Shown: positions 1 to 10,630 of the stretch, one piece after another
How positions within the stretch are numbered: the stretch's first letter is position 1
How the letters are laid out: every line of letters begins with the position of its first letter
Assembly (NCBI GenBank): GCA_014730255.1
Contig: WJIQ01000116.1
Span: 1-34,665 of the forward strand
Length of the DNA stretch: 34,665 bases
Reading direction: 5' to 3'
DNA from: a bacterium
GTDB taxonomy: Bacteria > Krumholzibacteriota > Krumholzibacteriia > LZORAL124-64-63
Position numbers and translations under genes: made by a program
The notes under the pieces: model-generated
Database searches by the model: none
Seen by the model: the letters and a program-made list of their open reading frames with translations, nothing else
Told to the model about the DNA's origin: nothing

Positions 1-387
1 GTGGCGCACCGAGCCGGTGGGCGTCCGGTCCATGTCGGGGTCGTCGGCGCCGCGGAAGCGGACCCCGCCATCGAGGACGATGCAGTCCTCGAGGTCGAGC
101 TTCGCGTCGCAGAAGCTGACGCAGATCTCCTGGCCCTGCAGATCGAGGATCGCGCCGCGGCCGTCGATCTTCACGTCCACGCCCGGCTCGGGCAGGAACT
201 GCTGCCGGTCATCGTCCCACGTGGCGCCGACCAGCAGGCCTCCGTGATAGGTGACGCCGGTCTCGAGCGCGAGATAGCGGTCGTAGCCGTGCGCGGCAGG
301 CGCCGCGTCGAAGACGGCCTGCAGGGTGGTCGCGCTGGCGGAGGCGGCGAACGCCATGGCCAGTCCGACAGTGAGGGCGTGGTGCAC
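1..387 (-). CDS. Secreted protein, probable right-handed parallel beta-helix fold (3' part beyond window edge)
   Basis: Not in the ORF track as this frame; manual translation from GTG at 387: VHHALTVGLAMAFAASASATTLQAVFDAAPAAHGYDRYLALETGVTYHGGLLVGATWDDDRQQFLPEPGVDVKIDGRGAILDLQGQEICVSFCDAKLDLEDCIVLDGGVRFRG..., a signal peptide followed by beta-helix-like strands; open to the window edge. Confidence 0.6.
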   Translation of the reverse strand, partial: MHHALTVGLAMAFAASASATTLQAVFDAAPAAHGYDRYLALETGVTYHGGLLVGATWDDDRQQFLPEPGVDVKIDGRGAILDLQGQEICVSFCDAKLDLEDCIVLDGGVRFRGADDPDMDRTPTGSVRH

Positions 388-499
388 GGCAGAGCTCCCG
401 GGGCTGGAACACCCACGATGATACCCCATCTCGCACGACGGCTCCACTGTCGCGGTCACGACAGCGCAGACGCCAACCAGCTGGACGACAACCCGCCGA

Positions 500-3660
<3,161 letters not shown>

Positions 3661-3664
<4 letters not shown>

Positions 3665-5229
3665 TCGACCCGCCCCTGCTCGCGCCAGACGCCCCGTCGC
3701 TCGTCGAGGAAGACCCAGCGCAGCGCGCGGCCGGCGACCTCGACGAACGCGTACCGGCGCCGCACCTCCCCCTGCCACCAGCCGCCCGACAGCCGGAACG
3801 GACCGCCGCGGAGGAACTCCGGTCGCGGTGCGGGCACCTCGCGCGGGCACGAGGCCAGGCGCCGCACCAGGGTGGGCGTCGCGCCTCCCGGCACCCGGGG
3901 GACCGGCACCTCGGTCATGGGTCGCCAGCGGGTCCGCGCCTCGGGCAGCTGGGCCCCGGTCAGCTCGGCCCGCACCACGGCCTGGTCGCCCAGCTCGGCC
4001 CGCACGCGCGCCAGGGCCCGCGCCGCGGCGGCCGGGTCGCGTTCGCGCTGGCGGCGGAACAGATCGAGGGCCTGGGGCGTGGCCGGCGCATCGTCCAGGC
4101 GCAGGCGCACCAGCTCGACGCCCGCGGCGAGCTCCAGCCGCTCCAGACGCAGGCGCACCAGCTCCAGCAGCAGCACCGGATCGAGCGTGGGCGCGGCCGG
4201 CTGCAGGGTCTCTCGCCGGCAGGTCGAGGCCCGGTCGGCCAGGACCAGCTCCAGACCGACCCCGCGCACCGCCCGCAGCCGGTCCGCCAGCTGCTCGAGC
4301 AGGGGGTGCAGCCGGCGCTTGATCACGAACAGCAACCGCCAGGCGTCGGTCTCTGGCTCGTCGAGGACCTCCTCGGCGCACGCGGGCTCGGCCGGCCGGA
4401 CCGGCTGCAGCGGCGCGAACGAGACGTCCCGCGCGAGCCGGTGCAGTTCGGCGGCCTCCGGCCCGAAGCGCGCGCCCACCCCCGCGGCCGGCAGGTCGCA
4501 CAGCTCGCCCACGGTGCGCACGCCCAGCCGGTCGAGCTGGTCGCGCAGATCCGGCAAGAGGTGCAGGCGCGCCAGCGGCACCCGGCGCAGCGCCCCCAGC
4601 TCGTCGCCCTTGCGCCCGGCCACGGTCACCCCGCGGCGCGTGCGCGCCAGGCCGTAGCTGCCGAAGCGGGTGAACCCGACCGCCACCGACGCCACCCAGC
4701 CGGCGGCGACCAGCGACCGCTGCAGCTGCTCGGCCCAGGCCGCGCCCGAGCCGGGGAGCCGCTCCAGCCCGCGCGCGTCGAGCCAGAAGACGCCCGGCTC
4801 GTGGCGCGCCGGCTCCACACGTGGACTGTGACGCAGCAGATGACGGTGCAGCTGCCGGCCGGCCTGCTCGAGCACCCGCCCGGGCACGGTCCCGGCGCGC
4901 AGCTCGTGGGCCAGCGAGAGAGCGGCCGCATACCGCATGCCCGGCTGCACGCCCGCCCGGCGCGCGGCCGTGTTCACCCACAGCAGCGGCGCCTGCGGGC
5001 TGTCCTCGGCCACCACCGCGGCGGGCAGCTCGCGCCAGTCGGGATGCCGCCGCACCAGCAGCTGCAGCGGCCAGGCGGGCAGGTCGACGCAGGCCAGGCG
5101 GGTGGGGGCGGGCAGGTCGCGCGCGCGCCGGACCTGCTCCAGCCGGGCCCGGTCCGGCCGGGTCTGCTCCGTCGTGGTGCGCTCCTTCAGGGCCGCGCGC
5201 AGGCTCTCAAGCGAGACCATCCGGACCAT
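3661..5229 (-). CDS. imuB: ImuB-like Y-family (DinB/UmuC-related) mutasome protein
   Basis: 522 aa; N-terminal [54 protein letters not shown]-family-like; located between imuA-like and dnaE2. Confidence 0.85.
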
Positions 5230-5872
5230 GCCACACCCCCTCCCAGCGCCAGCCCGGGCCCTGGCGCTTGTCCTTGATCGCGGTCACCTCGCACGCGTGG
5301 CGGCCCGGCGCGAGGCGGCGTCGCGAGGCCACCGCCCGCAGCGACACCAGCGAGCCCAGCGACGGTGCGTCGGCCGCCGCCCCGGTCAGGCAGAGCACCG
5401 CGGCCTCGTGCCGGCGGGCCAGCTGCACCAGGCGGCTCTGCAGCGGCGTGGCAAGCCGGCCACCGCGCCCCAGGTCGATCACCACCAGCGCGAAGGCGCC
5501 CGAGCGCAGCAGGAGGTCGGCCGCGCGCCCGGCCGAGGCCGCATCGTCCGCCCGCACCACCGGCAGGGCCACGAGGTCGACCCCGCAGGCGGCCACGTCC
5601 GGCGCGTGGAAGAGGTCGCCCGTGGCGGCGACCCAGGCCGCGGGCTCGCCGGCCGCCTGGACCTGCCGCACCAGCTCGACCGCCACGGTCAGCACCGCCG
5701 GCTGCGGCCCCGCGCTCAGCTCGGACAGGCGCCCGCGCAGCTCGGCGAGCGACCACGCGCCGGCAGCCGGCGCCTCCACCGGCATTCCGCGCTGGACCAG
5801 CGCGCCGTGCCGGTCCAGGACCTCGGCCAGCCGCGGATGCGCGGGCACCAGTTCGTGGGCGGGGACGGCCAT
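5207..5872 (-). CDS. imuA: ImuA-like RecA/SulA-related mutasome protein
   Basis: 221 aa; position in the imuA-imuB-dnaE2 cassette; RecA-like core strands (LLLRSGAFALVVIDLGRGGRLATPLQSRLVQLARRHEAAVLCLTG); 23-bp overlap with imuB. Confidence 0.75.
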   Translation of the reverse strand: MAVPAHELVPAHPRLAEVLDRHGALVQRGMPVEAPAAGAWSLAELRGRLSELSAGPQPAVLTVAVELVRQVQAAGEPAAWVAATGDLFHAPDVAACGVDLVALPVVRADDAASAGRAADLLLRSGAFALVVIDLGRGGRLATPLQSRLVQLARRHEAAVLCLTGAAADAPSLGSLVSLRAVASRRRLAPGRHACEVTAIKDKRQGPGWRWEGVWHGPDGLA

Positions 5873-5914
5873 GCGGCACCTCCAGAGCAGCGGCGAACGT
5901 CGTGCTCACGATAA

Positions 5915-5939
5915 CAGACGCATGACTGTATAGGCAAGG
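5915..5939 (-). promoter_or_regulatory. Candidate SOS (LexA) box overlapping the imuA promoter
   Basis: Plus strand CAGACGCATGactgtataggCAAGG; matches 19/25 positions, ungapped, with the lexA upstream element at 10203-10227; on the minus strand TTGCCT-N18-TATCGT resembles a -35/-10 pair. Confidence 0.6.
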
Positions 5940-5941
5940 AT

Positions 5942-5964
5942 ATTTTCGCCTTCTTGGCGAAAAT
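5942..5964. terminator. Perfect 9-bp inverted repeat (possible second terminator)
   Basis: ATTTTCGCC-ttctt-GGCGAAAAT; second hairpin after the 6041-6631 gene and adjacent to the imuA promoter. Confidence 0.45.
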
Positions 5965-5983
5965 GCGGTCCGGGCGCGAAAAC

Positions 5984-6009
5984 GCCCCGGTCTCCGGAGA
6001 GACCGGGGC
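5984..6009 (-). terminator. Rho-independent-like terminator of the 6041-6631 gene
   Basis: GCCCCGGTCTC-CGGA-GAGACCGGGGC, 11-bp perfect stem; followed on the minus strand by GTTTTCG. Confidence 0.75.
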
Positions 6010-6040
6010 GGGATGATCGAGCGGATCGGACGTCCGAGGC

Positions 6041-6631
6041 CTAGTACAGGGCCTTGATCTCCGTCCAGCTCTGACCCTCGGCGGACACGCCGCCGCACAT
6101 CATCACGTTGTCGCTGGTGTCGATGGCGAAGTCGCCCATGTCACCCGGCGAGAAGGTGGTCAGCACGAGCCAGTACTGCTCGCCCGGGGAGAGCACCAGG
6201 TTGTCGTCCAGCGTGAAGGCGCTGAACAGGCCGTCGCCGTCGTCGTCGTCGGAGAAGACGGCGTTCTCGAGCGGGTTGGCCGGATCGAACGGATCGCAGT
6301 ACAGCTCCATGTGGGTGTCACCGATGGTGGTGGCCGCCGGGTCGACGATGGCCTCGACCGGGTTCTGGTCGGTCACCTCGATGCAGAACACCTCGTAGTA
6401 CTGGCCGTCGCTCGAGTCGCTCAGCGGGAAGTCGCAGCCCGGGGCCGGCGGATCGACGTTGTTGAAGCCGCGGTTCCAGGTCGGCGAATTGGCGTCCAGC
6501 GTGCCGGAGAGCACGATGCGCGACGCGTTCTGGATCACGCCGTCCTTGACGTCCGGGCGCTTCTGCTCGGCGAGCGCCATGCTGGAGAGGACCAGGGCGA
6601 GGGCGAGGGTCAATAGCAAGATCTTCTTCAT
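6041..6631 (-). CDS. Small secreted protein (pre-peptidase C-terminal-like beta-sandwich)
   Basis: MKKILLLTLALALVLSSMALA signal peptide; acidic FSDDDDGDGLFSAF; LSPGEQYWLVLTTFSPGDMGDFAIDTS resembles PPC-type domains; RBS AGGAGG. Confidence 0.7.
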   Translation of the reverse strand: MKKILLLTLALALVLSSMALAEQKRPDVKDGVIQNASRIVLSGTLDANSPTWNRGFNNVDPPAPGCDFPLSDSSDGQYYEVFCIEVTDQNPVEAIVDPAATTIGDTHMELYCDPFDPANPLENAVFSDDDDGDGLFSAFTLDDNLVLSPGEQYWLVLTTFSPGDMGDFAIDTSDNVMMCGGVSAEGQSWTEIKALY

Positions 6632-6694
6632 GGCCATCCTCCTGTCGCATCGAACCAACGATGCGGAAATGTCACGAAATCATGACGGGCCGCG

Positions 6695-6723
6695 ATCGTA
6701 TCCCATTTTTGTTGACATTTCAA
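6695..6723 (-). promoter_or_regulatory. Sigma70-type promoter of the 6041-6631 gene
   Basis: Minus strand TTGAAA-N17-TACGAT. Confidence 0.65.
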
Positions 6724-6779
6724 GGGATAAGATGCGCTCCCGGCAGCCCGGGAGCGCGTGTCGACCGCAGTTCGTGCGA

Positions 6780-8261
6780 TCAGTCCCGACCGCCGCCCAG
6801 CGGATGCTGGTCGGCGTCGTCGCCGCTGTGGGCGATGGTCCAGTCGGCCAGCGGCGCCCAGACCAGCGCAGCCGCATCGGTCGCCGTCCACATGTCGATG
6901 TGGCCGAAGTCCTCGAACCGTTGCTCGTCCGGCAGCAGCTGGACGACGACCTCCTCGATGTCCGTGCTGCCGAGCATGTCCAGCGTGTACCAGTTGCTGG
7001 GCGCCAGGCCCCCGGCGCCGCCGAGGTTCAGGACGGGCACGGTGATCTGGGCCAGGTTGTCGTCCCAGGGCACGTCGTAGTCCTCGCAGCTGATGCGGTT
7101 GTAGTCGTAGAAGAACGCGTTGGCCTGCCAGGGCGAGGCGGTGGTCATGAACTCGAACGCCCACTCCTGGGGCAGGAACCGCGTGTCGATGGGCAGGCTG
7201 TTGGGATCCTCGGGGTCGCCGTCGAACTCACCGCCCCAGTAATGCCACCAGGCGTTGAGCGGGTAGTCGCGGAAGCCGGCGCAGCCGAAGTACAGCGCCA
7301 CCTGGCGGTTGGTGAAGCCCTCGAAGATCGGCGAGTCGCCCTCCGGGTCGTCCAGCGCGTAACGGCCGACCTCCTCGAAGCCGACCCACCACTCGTAGAT
7401 GCCGTTGGCGAGGTCCTGCTCGATGGCCGCGGCGTCGCCGCAGTTGACCGCCATGCCCTCGGGGTTGTCCGGACCGATCTCGTAGTATGCATCGGCGATC
7501 ACCAGCGCGCCGGCGTGCTGCCGGTAGGCCGGCATCACCGCCTCGCCGTTGGCGTAGGCCATCGCCAGCCAGCCGCCGCTGCTGTAGCCGAGCAGGGGCA
7601 GCTTGCCGAAGCCACTGCCGCCGAAGTAGCGCGCGTACCGGCCGGCGGCCATGGCCAGGCGCAGGTTGGCGATCTGGTTGTCCATGCCCCAGTCCTGCAT
7701 GAAGCCGAAGTCGGCGACGTCGACCGGCACCAGGACCCAGTTCTGGTCGATGCCCCAGACGTCGATGTCCTGCTGGGCGAGGTGGATGGCCGCCGCGTGG
7801 TCCTGGGGCGCGCTGGGCGCGGCCGGGCCGTAGAGGAACTTCACGAAACCCACCGCGTCGCCGTGCTGCAGGAAGATCGTGTGCGGCGTCTGGATCGGGC
7901 GCTGGGGCTGCGCCTCGCGCACCACGCGATGCAAGCGGATCCGGTCGTACTCGCCGGGGCCGAGCTGGACGAGGTAGGTGTAGTGGACGATGTCGTCGAT
8001 CAGGACCTCGCGCGACCAGTCGCGCAGCCAGGTCAGGTCCTTCGTGTCGGTGCCGCGGGCGTGGGCGGGCACCTCGGCCGCGGGGTCGAACGCCCAGCCG
8101 CTGACCGCCATGATCTCACCGGCCAGCAGCTCGGCATCGAGATCGCTGGCCACGGTGGCGTCCGGGCCGGTGGGTTCGGGACTCGTGACCTGATCGCGCT
8201 CGCAGCCGGCGAGCAGGATCAGGAGGACGGCGAGGATCAGGCAGGAGCGTCGGGCGAGCAT
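6780..8261 (-). CDS. Lipoprotein with an alpha/beta-hydrolase-like fold
   Basis: MLARRSCLILAVLLILLAGCERD lipobox; nucleophile-elbow-like LLGYSSGGWLAMAYANGEAV; C-terminal FEDFGHIDMWTATDAA with a histidine in the expected region. Confidence 0.7.
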   Translation of the reverse strand: MLARRSCLILAVLLILLAGCERDQVTSPEPTGPDATVASDLDAELLAGEIMAVSGWAFDPAAEVPAHARGTDTKDLTWLRDWSREVLIDDIVHYTYLVQLGPGEYDRIRLHRVVREAQPQRPIQTPHTIFLQHGDAVGFVKFLYGPAAPSAPQDHAAAIHLAQQDIDVWGIDQNWVLVPVDVADFGFMQDWGMDNQIANLRLAMAAGRYARYFGGSGFGKLPLLGYSSGGWLAMAYANGEAVMPAYRQHAGALVIADAYYEIGPDNPEGMAVNCGDAAAIEQDLANGIYEWWVGFEEVGRYALDDPEGDSPIFEGFTNRQVALYFGCAGFRDYPLNAWWHYWGGEFDGDPEDPNSLPIDTRFLPQEWAFEFMTTASPWQANAFFYDYNRISCEDYDVPWDDNLAQITVPVLNLGGAGGLAPSNWYTLDMLGSTDIEEVVVQLLPDEQRFEDFGHIDMWTATDAAALVWAPLADWTIAHSGDDADQHPLGGGRD

Positions 8262-8422
8262 GGTGGACCTCCAGGTCGTGACGGTTGGCGGGTGTCGAGC
8301 CCGGGTGCGGGCCTCCCGTGCGTACTTGCGCGAATACGCGCCCCGGTGTGAACCGGAGATCACCCGCGCGGACCCGTCCGGCTGGATCGCCGCGGACGAG
8401 CGCATCCGGTGGATACGAGCGC

Positions 8423-8449
8423 GCGGGCGCCGGGGGGGCCGGCGCCCGC
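8423..8449 (-). terminator. GC-rich hairpin downstream of the solute-binding protein gene
   Basis: GCGGGCGCCGG-GGGGG-CCGGCGCCCGC, 11-bp perfect stem, no T-tract. Confidence 0.45.
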
Positions 8450-8474
8450 ACTCATGGCACTCCGGCGGTCCGGA

Positions 8475-9455
8475 TCAGAAGTCGAAGCGGAAGATCGTGA
8501 AGGGTTCGTCCTGTTCCTCGTCGGCCGGGCGGCTGGTCGTCGCCGGCACCTCGCTCCAGTCACGGTACCGCTGGCCACCGAAGTAGAACGAGGCCTGCCC
8601 CTCGGCGTCGCGCTCGGGGCTGATGAGCGCGTAGGATCCCGTGGGACGTTCGCCACGCACGCTGCCTCCATGCACGTAGTCCATCACGCCGTCGCGGTCG
8701 ACGTCGGCCCGGATCCAGTCCAGGCCGAGGATCCGGTTGTACGTCCCGTCGGCGATCATGCCCCGGATCTGGCGATCGAACGACGCGAGGATCACGTCGG
8801 CGCCTGGCACGTCGCGACGCAGGGCCAGGTGCAGCGTGCGCGTCACCACGGCCTGGTCGCCGACGGCGAGCCTGGCCTCCACCTCGCGGGGATGCTGCAG
8901 GCGCGCGTGGGTCATCACCAGCTCGTCGACCAGCATGTAATCGACCTGGCCAGCCATCAGGCGCTCCAGGTTCTGCTGCTGGTCGCGGCCGGGAACCAGG
9001 ACGAGATCGGCGGTGCCGGAGAGGTCCTCGCCGTAGCTCCAGGACCCCACGACCGCGATGCGCTGGCCGGCCAGGGCGTCCAGGCTGCTCGCCGTCACGT
9101 CGCTGCCCGCACGTCCGACCAGCACCAGGCGATTCTCGAGATACGGGGCCGAGAAGAGCATCGACTCGCGGCGGTCGTCGTCTCGCCACATGGCCGCGCT
9201 GCCGTCGAAACGTCCGGCCGCGATGCCCGGGGAGACCTCGCCGACGGCGACGATCTCGGTCGCCACCGAGACGTCGGCTCGCCGGAGCGCCTCGGTCACC
9301 AGGTCGAGCGCGATCCGCGGCTGGCCCTGCTCACCGGTGAACGGCGGCCACGGGTCGGAGACGAGCCGGACCTCGAGGGCCGGACCGATGGTCGCGCCGA
9401 ACGTGACGAGCGAGAGCGTGACGATGACGAGTCGGAGAGCGGCGTTCGAGCGCAT
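8475..9455 (-). CDS. Periplasmic solute-binding protein family 3-like, orphan, with C-terminal extension
   Basis: MRSNAALRLVIVTLSLVTFGATIGPALEVRLVSDPWPPFTGEQGQPRIALDLVTEALRRAD...; AAMWRDDDRRESMLFSAPYLENRLVLVGR; SLDALAGQRIAVVGSWSYGEDL. Confidence 0.8.
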   Translation of the reverse strand: MRSNAALRLVIVTLSLVTFGATIGPALEVRLVSDPWPPFTGEQGQPRIALDLVTEALRRADVSVATEIVAVGEVSPGIAAGRFDGSAAMWRDDDRRESMLFSAPYLENRLVLVGRAGSDVTASSLDALAGQRIAVVGSWSYGEDLSGTADLVLVPGRDQQQNLERLMAGQVDYMLVDELVMTHARLQHPREVEARLAVGDQAVVTRTLHLALRRDVPGADVILASFDRQIRGMIADGTYNRILGLDWIRADVDRDGVMDYVHGGSVRGERPTGSYALISPERDAEGQASFYFGGQRYRDWSEVPATTSRPADEEQDEPFTIFRFDF

Positions 9456-9565
9456 GACGGTCCTCGTGGCTGGTCCGGCGCACGGCGTGGCCGGGATGAA
9501 CTCGATCTTGGACGAGCCGTGACAAGGTCGCCGGGGTCCGGCAGCGTGGCAACCGGCAGCGGCGG

Positions 9566-10174
9566 TCAGGCCAGCCGGCGCCGCACCTCCACCACCTGCC
9601 CGAGGATGCGCACCGTGTCCGGCGGATCGGGAACGATGGGCGCGAAGGCCGGATTCTCCGCATGCAGTTCGGGCCGTCCGTGACGGACGCGCAGGCGCTT
9701 GACCGTGGCCTCGCCATCGACGAGGGCCACCACGACGGCGCCGTCGTCGGCCAGCCCCTGCTGCCGCACCACGACCACGTCGCCAGGCAGGATCCCCACG
9801 CCGGTCATGCTCTCGCCGCGGACGCGCAGGGCGAACAGCCGCTCGCCACCGGACCGGTCCTCGATCACGAGCCAGCCCTCGGCCGCCTCGATGGCCTCGG
9901 TCAGGCGGCCGGCCTGCACGCGGCCGACGACGGGCACCGGCCGGGCGCGCGCCCACTCGCGGGCCGGCAGGCCGTAGCCCCGGGCCCGGCCCGGCCGCTT
10001 GGTGAGCTCGCCCTCGGCGACCAGCGCCTCGAGGTGCTGACGCGCCGACTGCACCGCCCGGAACCCGAAGTGTTCCTGGACCTCGCGCGTGGTCGGCGGA
10101 TTCCCGGCGAAGATCCGCTCGCGGACGAACGCGAGCACCCGCGCCCGTGTCTCGCCCGGTGGTGTCGGAGGCAT
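9566..10174 (-). CDS. lexA: LexA repressor
   Basis: MPPTPPGETRARVLAFVRERIFAGNPPTTREVQEHFGFRAVQSARQHLEALVAEGEL (wHTH); VGRVQAGRL cleavage region (AG); GESMTGVGILPGD (Ser) and DGEATVKRL (Lys); RBS AAAGGAGT. Confidence 0.95.
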   Translation of the reverse strand: MPPTPPGETRARVLAFVRERIFAGNPPTTREVQEHFGFRAVQSARQHLEALVAEGELTKRPGRARGYGLPAREWARARPVPVVGRVQAGRLTEAIEAAEGWLVIEDRSGGERLFALRVRGESMTGVGILPGDVVVVRQQGLADDGAVVVALVDGEATVKRLRVRHGRPELHAENPAFAPIVPDPPDTVRILGQVVEVRRRLA

Positions 10175-10202
10175 GGCGACTCCTTTCGCACGGGGATCGA
10201 AC

Positions 10203-10227
10203 CAGACGCATGTCCACATTGTCAAGG
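10203..10227 (-). promoter_or_regulatory. Candidate autoregulatory SOS (LexA) box overlapping the lexA promoter
   Basis: Plus strand CAGACGCATGtccacattgtCAAGG; minus strand TTGACA-N18-TTCGAT; shared with the imuA promoter (5915-5939). Confidence 0.6.
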
Positions 10228-10536
10228 GTCGATGCGATCCTACGGCAACGACCTGGCCGCCGCGCGCTCGGCTCGTGGACGTATCCAGTACGCCGACGCT
10301 CCGGGATCATCCGTCGGTGGCCAGGATCTGCGCGAACGGAGGCTCCCGGCCGCCGATGCGCCAGCGATCGAGGCGCCGGCCGACGACGACGACGCGTCCC
10401 CGCTCGAGGGACCGGCCATGGACCGGAATACCGGCGATTCCCGGTGCCAGTCGCCGCGGTTTGCCGTATGTTCATGACGACGTCGGCCGGCCCACGGAAC
10501 GCGCCCAGGCTTTGATATTTCATCACTTCCAGGATC

Positions 10537-10550
10537 GGCACGACGCTTGC
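10537..10550 (+). promoter_or_regulatory. Sigma54 (-24/-12) promoter for the prkA operon
   Basis: GGCAC-gacgc-TTGC, the GG-N10-GC arrangement; 80 bp upstream of the prkA ATG. Confidence 0.65.
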
Positions 10551-10630
10551 GGAGAACTTCCCGCGCGCCGCGGTGTATACCCGGTGATCGACGCTGCGGA
10601 CAATGGCCAGAAGCACGGACGGGGGCGATC

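Noticed and set aside
8475-10616. 713-aa ORF joining the solute-binding protein to an upstream domain
   Set aside because: The upstream part overlaps lexA out of frame and is Arg/Ala/Gly-rich; a signal peptide starts at 9455.
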